Assembly: GCA_015499995.1 (NCBI GenBank)
Contig: JADNRV010000131.1
Location: forward strand, 90,349 to 154,348
Source of the DNA: Flammula alnicola
Taxonomy: Eukaryota; Basidiomycota; Agaricomycetes; Agaricales; Strophariaceae
Reading direction: 5' to 3'
Length of the DNA: 64,000 nt
Shown: piece by piece, positions 12,701 to 23,800 of the stretch
How positions within the stretch are numbered: position 1 is the stretch's first letter
How the letters are laid out: every line of letters begins with the position of its first letter
Translations under genes and position numbers: made by a program
Notes under the pieces: model-generated
Told to the model about the DNA's origin: nothing
What the model saw: the letters and a program-made list of their open reading frames with translations, nothing else
The model's database searches: none

Positions 12701-12864
12701 ACCGAAAACTTGCCAGCACAAATGATGATTTGCGCGGTAGTTGGTGGAAGTGGATGTTATAAATTCCTAATGGGGATGGAATCGTAGCCCTTAACTTTCG
12801 AAAGGGCTCGAGCGTGCCAATGACGGTAGACTCGATTATGTACCTTGGTCCACCAACAGTGACC
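9754..12864. other. 3.1 kb without a supported gene
   Basis: Contains only short open frames, the longest about 150 codons on the minus strand (10202-10663), with no recognisable motif. One minus-strand stretch near 11270-11400 has a plausible intron followed by a short tail reading VAVYFSPIHKIYQEKTL to a stop, which could be the last exon of a small gene. I could not find a consistent upstream exon. A (TCGATG)5 microsatellite sits at 11146-11175. Confidence 0.45.
11146..11175. repeat. (TCGATG)5 microsatellite
   Basis: Five perfect tandem copies of the hexamer TCGATG in otherwise unremarkable intergenic DNA. Confidence 0.95.
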
Positions 12865-15800
12865 ATGTCCCACTACAAGTCACTATCAGTCAAGGACGAA
12901 CATGAGCTCTCGTCCTCGCCGAATCTCTCTCAGGGCGATCTCAACGACCCTTGGAATGAAGAACTCATTAACATGGTAAGCGCGAGGCGATCTCGACCAC
13001 AACACGCGTTTTTCGCAATTCTACTTCGTTTAATTGAATATCCTGACCTTTTTCTCTGAATTCATGCAGTACCGAGGCGAACAACCTATTTCCAGCCACT
13101 CGCCCTTAAAACCATCCAACCTACCCTCCCGATCTGTGTCCAGGAGAATCGTACAGAACAAAAAAAGAAGAAGAAGATTGGTATGGATTGGGGTGGGCGT
13201 ATTGGCCATTGTGGCCACTGGTGTCGCAGTGGCTCTTGGGATAACACTGAGCAAGAAGGGTTCTTCATCTTCGGGTTCGTCCAGTGGGAGTGGTAGCGGG
13301 AGCGGAGGCGGGGGAGGTGGAGGTGGAGGTGGTTCGACCGCCAGTGGAACGAGCGGGAAAACTGGGAGCACTGTGAAGTTGGAAGATGGAACGACTTTCG
13401 TATACACAAATGACTTTGGCGGTGATTGGGCTATGGACCCAAAGCTTCCATTTGCCGCAGCGGACAAGCTCAAAGTTGGAGTCCACGAATCGGGAGTGAG
13501 CAATGGGTCTGGGGTCAGGACGTTGTCCGAGGCGTTAACCTTGGGTATGTCTTCATTGCTTGTGATATGGACCTGGAATGCTGAATATATGCGCACATTA
13601 GTGGATGGTTAGGTAAATTTTGGAAGCTACATACTCACTCTTCGACTGAAATTTTCGATTAGTCACTGAACCGTTTATATGTCCCGCTTTGTACGAGGCA
13701 TATATCAACAAATCAAATATCGCCGTCGTCGATGAATGGACTCTATCTCAAGCTATGGGTGCCGACCTCGCCACAAAGATGGAGGAACATTACAAGTCCT
13801 TCATCGTAAGTTGCGTCTTCTTGTGTGCTAGATCTCTTTCTAATAATTTGTCCAGACCGAGAAGGATTTCGCTGATGTTGCCGGTGAGTTCAAACCTTCG
13901 ACTCTTCTGCCGTATACCTGACAGCAGAGAACAGCTGCTGGTCTGAACTGGGTTCGGATTCCAATTGGATTCTGGGCGATTGAAACCATCAATGATGAAC
14001 CTTTCTTGGTCGGAACTTCGTGGGCGTACTTCCTCAAAGCGTGAGTTACCCCGTGTCTACTTTACGTCGCCTTCAACGGCGAACGTACTCCGTCGCTCAC
14101 CTCATCTTCTTCGGCAGTATCCAGTGGGCAAGGAAATATGGCATCCGTATTTATCTTGATTTACACGCCCTTCCTGGAAGTCAAAATGGCTGGGTGAGCT
14201 TGTTGGACTTTAAGCATTTCCTGCTTGGCTATCGTCTTCTTACCTCTTCTGTGCAGAATCATTCAGGAAAGAGTGCGCGCATTTTCCTTCGCTTTCATTG
14301 AAACTTCGTGGACTGACGAGGGGCCGTGTCTTGGTGTCTTTCTCCCTCCTTCGACTTCTTCGCCGATCAAGGTGGTCCAGTAAATTTGTGAGTGCTTCTC
14401 GACGCCACATTCGTCCCAGCATCAGTCAGTGTACGTATATGCGCCACTAATTGACTCTTCCGCTTCCCCTTTTCGCTCCTTCCTCTCTCGCGCTCCTGAA
14501 ATATAGCATGAACGGAGTTATGGGCATCGCCAACGCCCAACGTACTCTCACGTATCTTCGGATTATCACAGAATTTGTCAGCCAGCCCCAGTACCGGGAT
14601 GTTGTCGGGGTGTAAGTCATCTCAGTTTCCACCATCTCCACAAATATACGCGATACGTTCCACTCCGACGCTCGCACCCTGTGGCATCATGCTAATTATT
14701 GCTATCTTAGTATCGGAATCGTTAACGAGATCCTATGGGGCACAATTGGAAAAGATTCAGTTCAAAGTTTCTACCTCGCTGCCTATGAAGCTATCAGAAC
14801 GTCTACGTATGTATCATCGTTGTCATTCTGTCCTCACTTGTCCTGCTTCCATTTTATCATCGCTACATTATAAATTCCTCTCCGCGACGCTCCTTGCGTT
14901 ATGTTTGAACGCAGATGATGTGCTGACTTCTCACGTCTGTCTTTTTCTGACTCACAGAGGCGTTGGATCTGGGCCTTACATCGCCATCCACGAGGGTTTC
15001 CAAGGGGTACGTACGTCCTTCTTCGGTTTTTCTCGCAATGGCATTTCTGATGCTACAACCCCTATTTCTTCTCTGTAGCCCGCTATTTGGGAAGGGTATG
15101 TGTCCTCCTTTGGCTTGGGATACCTCCCTACTTGTATATTTTCCAATGTTAGCGAGAAACTGAAATTCTCTCCGTTGTTCAGGTTCTTAGCTGGAGCCGA
15201 TAGATTAGCTCTTGACCAACATCCGGTGAGTGTGCTGTCGGCCTCTTTACGATACGGAGAACAGCGGACTTGACTGAATGCCTATATTTTTACCTATCGC
15301 GATGTAGTACTTGGCGTTCATGGGCGACACGTCTCCGTATGTCTACCTCGTGCCTCTGTAATTGGTGATATTCAAGCTGACGTTTTGTCTCGATAGGATT
15401 GATCAAATCGCCGCCAAACCATGGTATGTATCCCGCTCAGTCTGCTGATGTGATAAATTGATGTCGCAAACTTTCCGTTTGGGGATCCATGTCGAGCTTC
15501 TCTAACTTCTATTTCTCAGTGGCTGGGCGATCGCGACAAATCGTTCCCAAAGCGTATTCGGAGTGACACTCGGTGGAGAGTTCTCAGCTGCAATCAACAA
15601 CTGTGGTCTCTGGTTTGTACTCATTGCTTTTCCCCGGATCTGTGGGGATATTATTTGCATTGTCCCAGCATCTGACCAAGACTGTATCTTTCTCTCCCTG
15701 TTCTCCCACAGGCTAAATGGAATTGGTTCCACTCCTAGTTCTCCGGACTGCAGTACTTGGGACAACTGGAGCGTGAGTGTCTTGCTACCTTTTCCAGTAT

Positions 15801-16700
15801 ATAAGACCTTCCCCAATCTGACCGATCTTCGCCGCTGTTAACCTGGAATACTTTTACTGACTGGATGATATTGTTAGGCATACTCATCTGACACGGTTGC
15901 GGGCTTGAAGAATGTCGCTCTCGCATCCATGGATGCTCTCCAAAATTTCTTTTTCTGGACATGGAAAATCGGCAATTCCACCCAGCTTGGAACATCCTCC
16001 AGTCCCATGTGGCATTACCAGCTTGGCTTACAGCAAGGATGGATTCCAAAGGTAATATTCCGGAAATCCCGTTCGAAATCCCGATATTCATATCATTCTC
16101 CATAGATCCACGAGAAGCATTGGGCACTGTGCCCAAGTTTGAGTTCGAGTCAGGTATTCGATGGAAACTATCCTTCATCAGCCACCGGAGGAGTGAGTAT
16201 TCCTCAATATTTCTCACTGCCGCTAATATCACCGCTTGCGCTGACATCCTGATCCGACGTTTTTTTCTTATTTTCTCAGGTTGGCGCAGGAACGATCGAT
16301 CCTGCGCAAAGCACGTCGCACAGTTTCCCTCCTGCCACCATTTCGCCTCCTTTTCAGGAACACAGATTGCCTTGCTGCCGACGTACACGCCCACGGCACC
16401 CTGAAGACTTTGTTCGCGCCCACATTCACAGCAGCGCCCCTGCTGTCGTTGGCACGGGTTGGAACAATGCTGCAGATAATCAACCCGCTTATGTGTACGT
16501 CTGGCTTCTTTCTTGCGCGAGGTTTGCGACACTTACGAGATGGCTTGATGATACGTGTCTAGACCCATCTCCGGCTGCTCATATCCAAAGTAAGTTTCAT
16601 TCGAATGTTTCCTCTTATTAGATATTGATGCTTCTCTTGTTCTAGTCCGTGGGATGCAGTAACCGTGCCTCTTCCGGCTACCACCTGCTCAGGTCATTGA
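12865..16700 (+). CDS. GH5 (subfamily 9-like) exo-beta-1,3-glucanase, type II membrane form
   Basis: Releases glucose from beta-1,3-glucan; membrane-anchored fungal members act in wall remodelling. From ATG 12865: a cytosolic head; first intron 12976-13069; a basic stop (KKRRRR) before a membrane helix (WIGVGVLAIVATGVAVALGI, about residues 75-95); a Ser/Gly linker (13260-13340, with a run of ten Gly codons); then the catalytic domain with GLNWVRIPIGFWAIE, RKYGIRIYLDLHALPGSQNG, MGIANAQRTL, the acid/base motif GIVNEI, a nucleophile candidate in GGEFSAAINNCGLWLNG, and FFFWTWKIG. The tail carries SGCSYP and ATTCSGH before the stop at 16700. There are at least 15 short introns, including an 11-nt microexon (13602-13612) encoding the GGWLV turn before TEPFICP. 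Several joins work only if one base is added (near 13544, 13900 and 16140), like the upstream genes. Confidence 0.88.
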
Positions 16701-17279
16701 TCACGAGTTCATAGGCGCCCTACCCTATAAGCAGAGCGCTTCTCGCCTCGGACTCTCTAATATGTTTATATTTCTTCATACAGGACTTTCTTCTAATTTG
16801 TGACTCTATATTGGCTTGACATGACTTCCCGCAGATTGTACTGCATATATGTATACGACGATTGGACTATTTTCCTTGGCTATTCTCGACTTCTCAGATA
16901 TTTTAGATGTGTTGCCGGCTCGGACCTTCGTTACACAGACATTTAGCTACCGCTACCACGTCAGACTACGTCCACAAATACGTATACATCGTCCGCTAGC
17001 TAGTACGACAGCATAGGGGCTCAGCGATACGGCATGTGTGAGAGAAGAATAGATGTCGCTCTCTCTTGTTGCATACTCACATGTCATTTTTAGTTTTCTG
17101 ATAAAAAGCGTCACATGGCATGTTTGACTTTGGGTTGTATGTTTTTTCATCAGTGTTTGCGTTGCCGACATACTAAACATCGTGTCCGCTTAGCTACCGG
17201 CTTCACTGTACTTTGACAGCAGAGTCTACCCACGAGATTTCCAGAAGTACAGATTGTCAAGGTCCTACCGCAGCGAGTA
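16701..17279. other. Intergenic; nothing recognised
   Basis: 3' flank of the glucanase gene. Only short frames without motifs on either strand. Confidence 0.5.
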
Positions 17280-17900
17280 GTATGTAAAAGACGTCGCCGA
17301 GTTTCCTTCCGCCATGGAATAGAGAACAGATTGTCACCACCGTCATCTACCAGTGCCTTGAGCATGCCTCCCTCCCTTTGGAGGAGGGCAATGGGAGTAT
17401 CAAATTCAGCCTAGCGAATTGATGAGCAAAAAAAAAAAGTATACAATCATCGCTTACGACCCGACCAGTATCAAGGACCATCTGCGCGCCGAACTCAGCA
17501 CCGACTTATAGATTTGTAGATATCAAAGGCGGGTTAGTAAAAATATACGAACTCAACAGCACCCACCGTGGAAGTGCATACCAATCGCAAGAAGTGGCTA
17601 TTATCAATGGAGATTCTTTAATCTTTTTAAAGGAGCGTCTTGGCATGACGAGCATTCACCCAAAAGTTCCGTATTTCGTAGGAAGTCATACAGACGTCCA
17701 GCGAGACTTTCCCTGGAAATGAGGTCAGTTTTGGGGTAGATCATACCATGATTTTCAAAAAATATCGAACCTTGGATGACCATGCTGACTTGCCAAGATA
17801 TGTACTGCCAGAAAGCAAGAGAATGAAACTCCTGGCTGAAGAACATACACAAAATCCAGAACCAAGAGCGAATATCGCTGTCAGCACTGTTACTACCGTC
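17280..17900 (-). pseudogene. ABC3: internally deleted relic of an ABCC transporter
   Basis: Two separate parts of the ABCC protein found intact at 36.4-43.0 kb lie almost side by side. The upstream part (17850-17604) reads IRSWFWILCMFF, ISWQVSMVIQG and LYDFLRNTELLGE, matching transmembrane and pre-NBD1 linker segments of the relative. The downstream part reads MVLDTGRV, an intron, then EFDTPIALLQREGGMLKALV (about 17410-17340), matching the last two exons after NBD2. NBD1, TMD2 and all core ATP-binding motifs are missing. I infer one or more large internal deletions. The tail runs past the normal stop position of the relatives. Confidence 0.75.
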
Positions 17901-18535
17901 TCCAGATAACTGTAACGTATGAATGATGATCCCGGTCGACTATTTTACACTTCGGGATCGAGCAATTCCTCACCTTGAGATGTGGTAGACAACAACTTGA
18001 ATGGGATACGCAAACAGAGAAGTTGCCTGACAAACAAAACAACAAGAGCCAGGTTTATGCATTCCTTGCCCGTAAAAAAGCTCGATCATTACAGTCGATT
18101 AAGCATGAATCGATGAGGTCTAGCTACTCACGCAATACGTGCATCAACTGAGCCAAAGAACAAATGTCCCCGTTTTGCACCTCCAAAAGGATCGAGGAGC
18201 TAATGAATTAATCATTATCTCTCATTTCAAACAACTGTAGATTGAAACTTACGGGGAATGCCTTTCTAGACACTCTGCAGGGAATCCTTCACCGAGTTCT
18301 TGTGCATGACGTAACGACGTTAGCGATATGGATGACCATGAACTGTGAATCCACCATCTTGATATCTTTTGAGAGGAACCTCGAGCCGAGTTCAGATACG
18401 GAAAGAAAAAACCAAATCAGAGATAAAGTTTATACACCAAAGCATACTGGACAGAAATATTTCTCTGAAAAGGGCGGCTGTTACGAGGCAAATGAGAAAC
18501 TCGGGAATTGATACTCCGTAATTGTTTAATTTCCT
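17901..18535. other. Unresolved stretch with splice-like minus-strand exons
   Basis: On the minus strand a stretch near 18200-18131 reads LLDPFGGAKRGHLFFGSVDA and ends at a GTGAGT donor, followed by a TTTGTCAG acceptor and SLFAYPIQVVVYHISR with another GTGAGG donor. This looks coding, but I do not recognise the family and cannot connect it to ABC3 or to the next gene. It may be another gene fragment beside the ABC3 relic. Confidence 0.3.
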
Positions 18536-20005
18536 CCCGCTGCAATGAGTGCCTCAACCTCAGGCTTCACACTCGCAATGCATTCTGCCTTGCCTTGTTT
18601 GGGATTCCAGCCAAGGGCACGGCCACGATCTGCCTTGAAAACACTGTTGGCGCCGATCATGCTACGCCAAAAGGGGATCTAAGTAATGCCAGAAGAAAAG
18701 GGATAAGCCAGGATACACATCAGATGGAATAAACTAACTGGATAGAATGCTTCGCATTCCTCCTGCGAGAGCGCACTCGGTTCGCGAGAAGTCCCAGTTC
18801 CCAAATCAACAAGAGCCTCGGATATGGCGCGGCCTATCTCAAGACCGAGAATTCAGTGTTCCCCACAAAGTAATACCCTTCAGGCCCATGGCCAACGGCA
18901 TCAGGATTGGAACGGATAGTATCGAAGATGACACGGTACAGATCAGCGGCTGAAAGTTACAGGAACAGTCAGAGAAACCCAGGACGTGCCCATAGATGAA
19001 GAAAATGAAGTACGCACTGTCCTCAATGTCAACTCCGCACCATTTATTCAAGCCTTTACCACATAGCCTCCTTGCTTGCGCACGAGAGCTGGCTTGATAA
19101 GCATGGACAAGGCCGAACTTGTTTTCTGAATTCCAAGGTCGACCAGAGGTCCTGAAGGCAGTCCAAAGACAGCTCCTGGACAATTTTTCAGACTCATAAA
19201 ATCTCATAGAAAGCGATTAAGGAGAAAATACAACTAAAACAGAGAAAGACCACCAGGCGCAATGATATATGCCCTGACATACCCGGCCTTGTCCGCCTCT
19301 ATGATCGGAATATCGACGTTCCGAGGTATGACTTCCACTGGAATTGCATTGAGTTTGTCAACATCCAAGTCGCTGATGTCGGGTTGACCGCTATGCAAGC
19401 CACGCGCGTCGTCCATGATGATCGCTATAGATTCGGGATTTATTTGGACATCATGTTTCCAGCTAAGCGGTTGAATAAATACCTGCACCGGACTAAAAGA
19501 ACAGGTGAGATCTCACGTTAGTGTTTGGATCTGTCTTGACTCTGACCGTATGAATCAATACTGGAGCCTTGCCAGACTTCTCGTATTTGATCTTCATCCC
19601 AGCCAAAATTGCATTGGTAGGAGACAAATTGATCGAATTGGCCTGTAGAAGCTCTTAGCACATCGCGAGTCGCGACTCCTCTAAATAAAAGCCATTAAAA
19701 CTTACAACGCGATAACAACATCGGCATTCGATGCTGCCTCAATGAGGAATCCCAAATTTTCATCGGTGTATGAGCCAAGAATGACTTCAACGCCCAAGGT
19801 TTTCAGTTTCTCTCCTTTCTCCGCTGAACGGACGAGGGCTGTGATTTGGAAGGAAGCAGCATCTGGGTGTTGAAGCAGGCGGGTAAGAACGGCCCCGCCG
19901 ATGTAGCCTGAGGAAAACATAGTTACTTTAACCAACACCATCTGTGAAAAGCGAATTGTGCATACCAGTTGCACCTGTGAAGAAGATATTGAGCTTGGTA
20001 GACAT
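18536..20005 (-). CDS. NAD(P)-binding NmrA-like / epimerase-type Rossmann protein
   Basis: ATG at 20005 opens a short exon (MSTKLNIFFTGAT), then an intron of about 56 nt and GYIGGAVLTRLLQHPD, so the dinucleotide motif GATGYIGG spans the splice junction. It continues with FQITALVRSAEKGEKL, VEVILGSYTD, an ASNADVVIAL strand, KAPVLIHTSGAG, AIPVEVIPRNVDIPIIEADK, YVRAYIIAPG, FGLPSGPLV, NKWCGVDIEDTADLYRVIFD, EGYYFVGNTEFSV and a C-terminal ANSVFKADRGRALGWNP. This is the usual agaricomycete NmrA-like or extended-SDR layout: an NAD(P)-dependent redox sensor or reductase of unknown substrate. One join near 19480 gives an in-frame stop and may hold an unrecognised intron or indel. It sits between ABC3 and ABC1 on the same strand. 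Confidence 0.75.
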
Positions 20006-20819
20006 ACTTGTGCGTTACTTTGGTGCTCAATGCGAGATGTTTTGTTTTGGTATCGGCAACAGGTAATAGCCTGAGGGAGGATGCCGTTGGGACTTGAATA
20101 GGTTCCCTTTTATAAGCTACACAGAAGTTAGTCGCCATGTCCGATGATGTCGAGAACAACTCGGGCGCCGATACGTTCATCTAAGCATTCTTTGTTATGG
20201 CCAACTTTGACCGACACCAGCCGACACTGCCGATTGCTGACGCGGAATGGCAGCAAAGCCACACAATGAGTCGCACACTCGATATGGATTGTACTTATGT
20301 GAATGTATCGGTGCTGCTTAGAGGGCCGAGTAGTGACGCGGCCTGGCAGTCAAAGGAAGCACGGCAACATGTTGCTGGGAAAGCTGGGAATGACGCGATT
20401 TGAATCCCGCGCGGCTTTCCCCAGACCATTAGTATGCACATCGCGCAGGAGCGCTAGTGCTTAGTACTGAGCGCTTCCGTCATCGAATGTTCTAATAAGT
20501 ATTCTTCTTTGAAGAAATTGGGGAAAAGGCTGACTAGGTGAGTAGGATGGGCTTATTACCTGTGTAGCTGCGTCATGTTCAAGTTGGAGAGAGGGGCCGA
20601 GAGGATCGAATGTCCTGAGAGTCAAAGCTAGATGCGAAAGACATAATTCAGAGCATTACGACTGCGTCGTTACGAAGTTCTGCGATATACAAGCGATACA
20701 AGCAATAAGATCCGTACTATCCAAACTATCTGAACCTTTAAATAATTTAAAACGTGGGTCAGAATCTTCAAAGCAGAGAACAAACAGGCACGGAAATGCA
20801 CGATGTAGGGCTACACAAA
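20006..20819. other. Intergenic between NmrA-like gene and ABC1
   Basis: No supported gene. It should contain the promoter of the NmrA-like gene and the 3' end of the ABC1 transcript. Confidence 0.5.
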
Positions 20820-23800
20820 CTAAAGATTAGAAGAACGAAGTGCCGTTGGTTCAGCCTTGGCATAAAGAGTAAGTTTGTCGTCGCTCTTATCAACCAAAGC
20901 CTTGAACAGGCTGTCTTCTCGCTGGAGGAGAGACCTGGGACTGTCAAATTCGACCTACAAGTGGGTCGGCTGAGCGACAGAACATGGTCTGACCCGGAGA
21001 TTCGAAATTCCTTACCATTCGACCGTCATCAAGGACCATCTACATTGCCTAAGCAGGTATTTCAGAATAAGAACAAAATTGGACATACAATTTTATCAGC
21101 ATCCATGATCGCTTGCAGTCTTCTGGCTCTGTAATGGTGATGACCGTAATGTCAGAACCCAGCTTGTGTCGCAGGATCATTTGGATCACAGCCTCAGATT
21201 TCATATCCTTGTCTTCATCTACTATAGAAGACGCTAGAGGTCGATAGAGTCAGCAACCGGAACTTAAAGAGAGTGAAAAGCAGCTACGCACTTTCTTCGA
21301 AAATGACAATCTTGCTACCAAGGACGATGGCTCGAGCGAGGGCAAGGATCTGCCGCTGGCCAACGGATAAATCACTTGTAGAGCCGCCGATATCAGTATC
21401 GAGAGTGATAGACGTTTGTCCGAGTTCTTGGCACAATGAGAAGAATCCCACAGCGTGAAGGGCGTTGTTCAATTTCGCATCGTCGTGTTCTTGGAATGGG
21501 TCCAAATTATGTCGAAGGGTACCTGATGTTCACCACATGAGCGAATACTCTAACAGTGACCCTTCGTTATATTTACCATTCAATATGTCCAGCTAGAAGG
21601 AAAAGATGAGATGGCTAACCTCAACAGTGTGATCCACGCACTCACCGTTTGCGGAATGACACAAATCTTAGATCGCAAACTTTCAAGGTCGATGTTGCTA
21701 GTAGAAATATGGTCGTAGTAAGCCATTCCTTCCGTTGGTATGCACCGCACAAGGCCAGGGTCAGTGAAGTCTGAAAAATATTCAGTCGTACAATTATAGC
21801 GCTTAATTGGGCTCGGACCTTGTCATTACTCGCCCTGCCAACTGTGAAATATTGTCAGCTTCATGAAAGTAGCATGAACACACCAGACTTGCCTACGCCA
21901 ACGCGTTGTCCAGACATTATATGGAATGAGAGATTGTTTAAAACTGTTGGGCCAGTCTTAGTTGGCGAAATTAACGAGAGTGAGCCTAAGGGGTCAAACG
22001 GAACGGAGAGATACTCACCTTTGAATAACGAGCAGATAGGTTTTTCACCCAAAGATCGCCGGTTGCAGGCCACGCCGCAGGATGGTCGGTTCGGGCGGGT
22101 TTCGGTTCTTGCTCAATATCGATGTAGCTTTGAATACGCTCAAGGCTGGAGGATTCTGAGCATTTGTACGACTGGATTCAAAACTCAAACATGCGTACCT
22201 CTTCGAATTATCTTCAAGTTCGCTGAAGCATCCAATGCAACGGAGAACAAGAGAGGATAAGTCCACGGCCAAATATAACACAAATCCGGTACGAGTGACG
22301 CTAATGGACGGCCCATAAAGAAGGTACGATGCAAGGGCTGCCGCTAATAAAGCACCTATTACATCAAACTTGAGTCTGATCAGCCTATTCAAGTCGTATT
22401 CCATTTGTGAAAAGTGGATGTAGCTGTCAAGGCGCTCCCGAGATTCAGTATTAAAACGTGATTCCGCCCCATAGGCCCGAATCGATACTGGCATTGATGA
22501 GATTTTTGTGCCCAGGCCAGGGATAAGAGGCTCACCTGAACCTGAAATGCTGGCATTGCAATGGGAGAGTATTAGCGAGTTGGCATTACTAGAGGCACTC
22601 AGTGTGAGACGAGGGAAATGGCATGTACCAGTAAACCATAAATTTGCGTACCTTTTCCTGCGTTTCAGGGAATTTTTGTCTTTCGAATAGGTACCGACAA
22701 AATGGAGACCCGCATATATGATGGCCAGAGCAGGAAGGGAAAACTTTGGAACAAAGCTGACAATGATGGCGACTTGTGTCGCTATGGATATAGTACTGGT
22801 GCTCAATATAAGGAGACTCTTCATAAACTGAAAATCCACAATGAGAATATCTTGAGTACATCTTGCGATGATGTTGGCTGCCGGAGTTTCTTCCAACCAC
22901 CTACGGTAGAAACGGAGGTCAATTTTGAGAAAATGCAAGTAAATGCTGCTAACCCGAGCGTGCTTCCCATAATTGACCCGAGCAGAGAACTATAGATAGT
23001 TCTCGATGCATTGGTAGTTCTGGACACATAGAAAATGCCTGAGCCAAGCGAGAGCAGAACCGTGGCCAATAAGACAAGAGAACACAATGTGATATAGCTA
23101 ATCATCATGGTGATTGCATTGTATTAGCATCATTGTGATGGAACGAGGATTTGTACTTACAATGACATCTGGACTTCTGAAGGGTCTTTCGTCTCATACT
23201 GAGAAGCCCAAGTCCCAAGAAACCAGACTCGAAGGGCTTCCGTCGAGGTGGATAGAATGAATCCTGTGATACACAATGAGATGAATGTATGGGGGTAATT
23301 TCCTCCGAATCCGGAGAGGAAGAACTTCAGGGACTTCCAGGTAATGCGACTGTCGGTGACATCATCCGTGGTATGGGATTTGGCACCCGCATTCACTTCA
23401 CTCGCCAAAGGCGGAAGTTCCACATATTTAAACCGTTCTGCGGCATCTTCAGCATGAGAAACCCCTAGATCTGTCTCTCCCGCTTGGATGGAACCATCCT
23501 GATCAATCGATACCACAAATTTGGCTACAGGAGCGACCAAATCGACCCGATTGGTCTATCAAATTGAATAAATTCTCAATTTGGTACATAATCCATGGGT
23601 AATAATGAGCGCTTACCGCCAGCAAAACAGTTCGTCCTTCGACCAAATCGCCTCGGAAACAAATTTTCACAATCCAAGCAGACCTTTAACTGCGATCAAC
23701 ATCTGGACTAACTGGAATAATCGAAGGGCTTACGTTTGTCGATCCAATGCCGAAAAAACATCATCCAACAAAAGAATCTTTGCTTGAGAATAAATTGCCC

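Noticed and set aside
20385..20412. T-arm-like GATTTGAATCCCGCG
   Set aside because: No D-arm or anticodon stem within tRNA distance on either strand.
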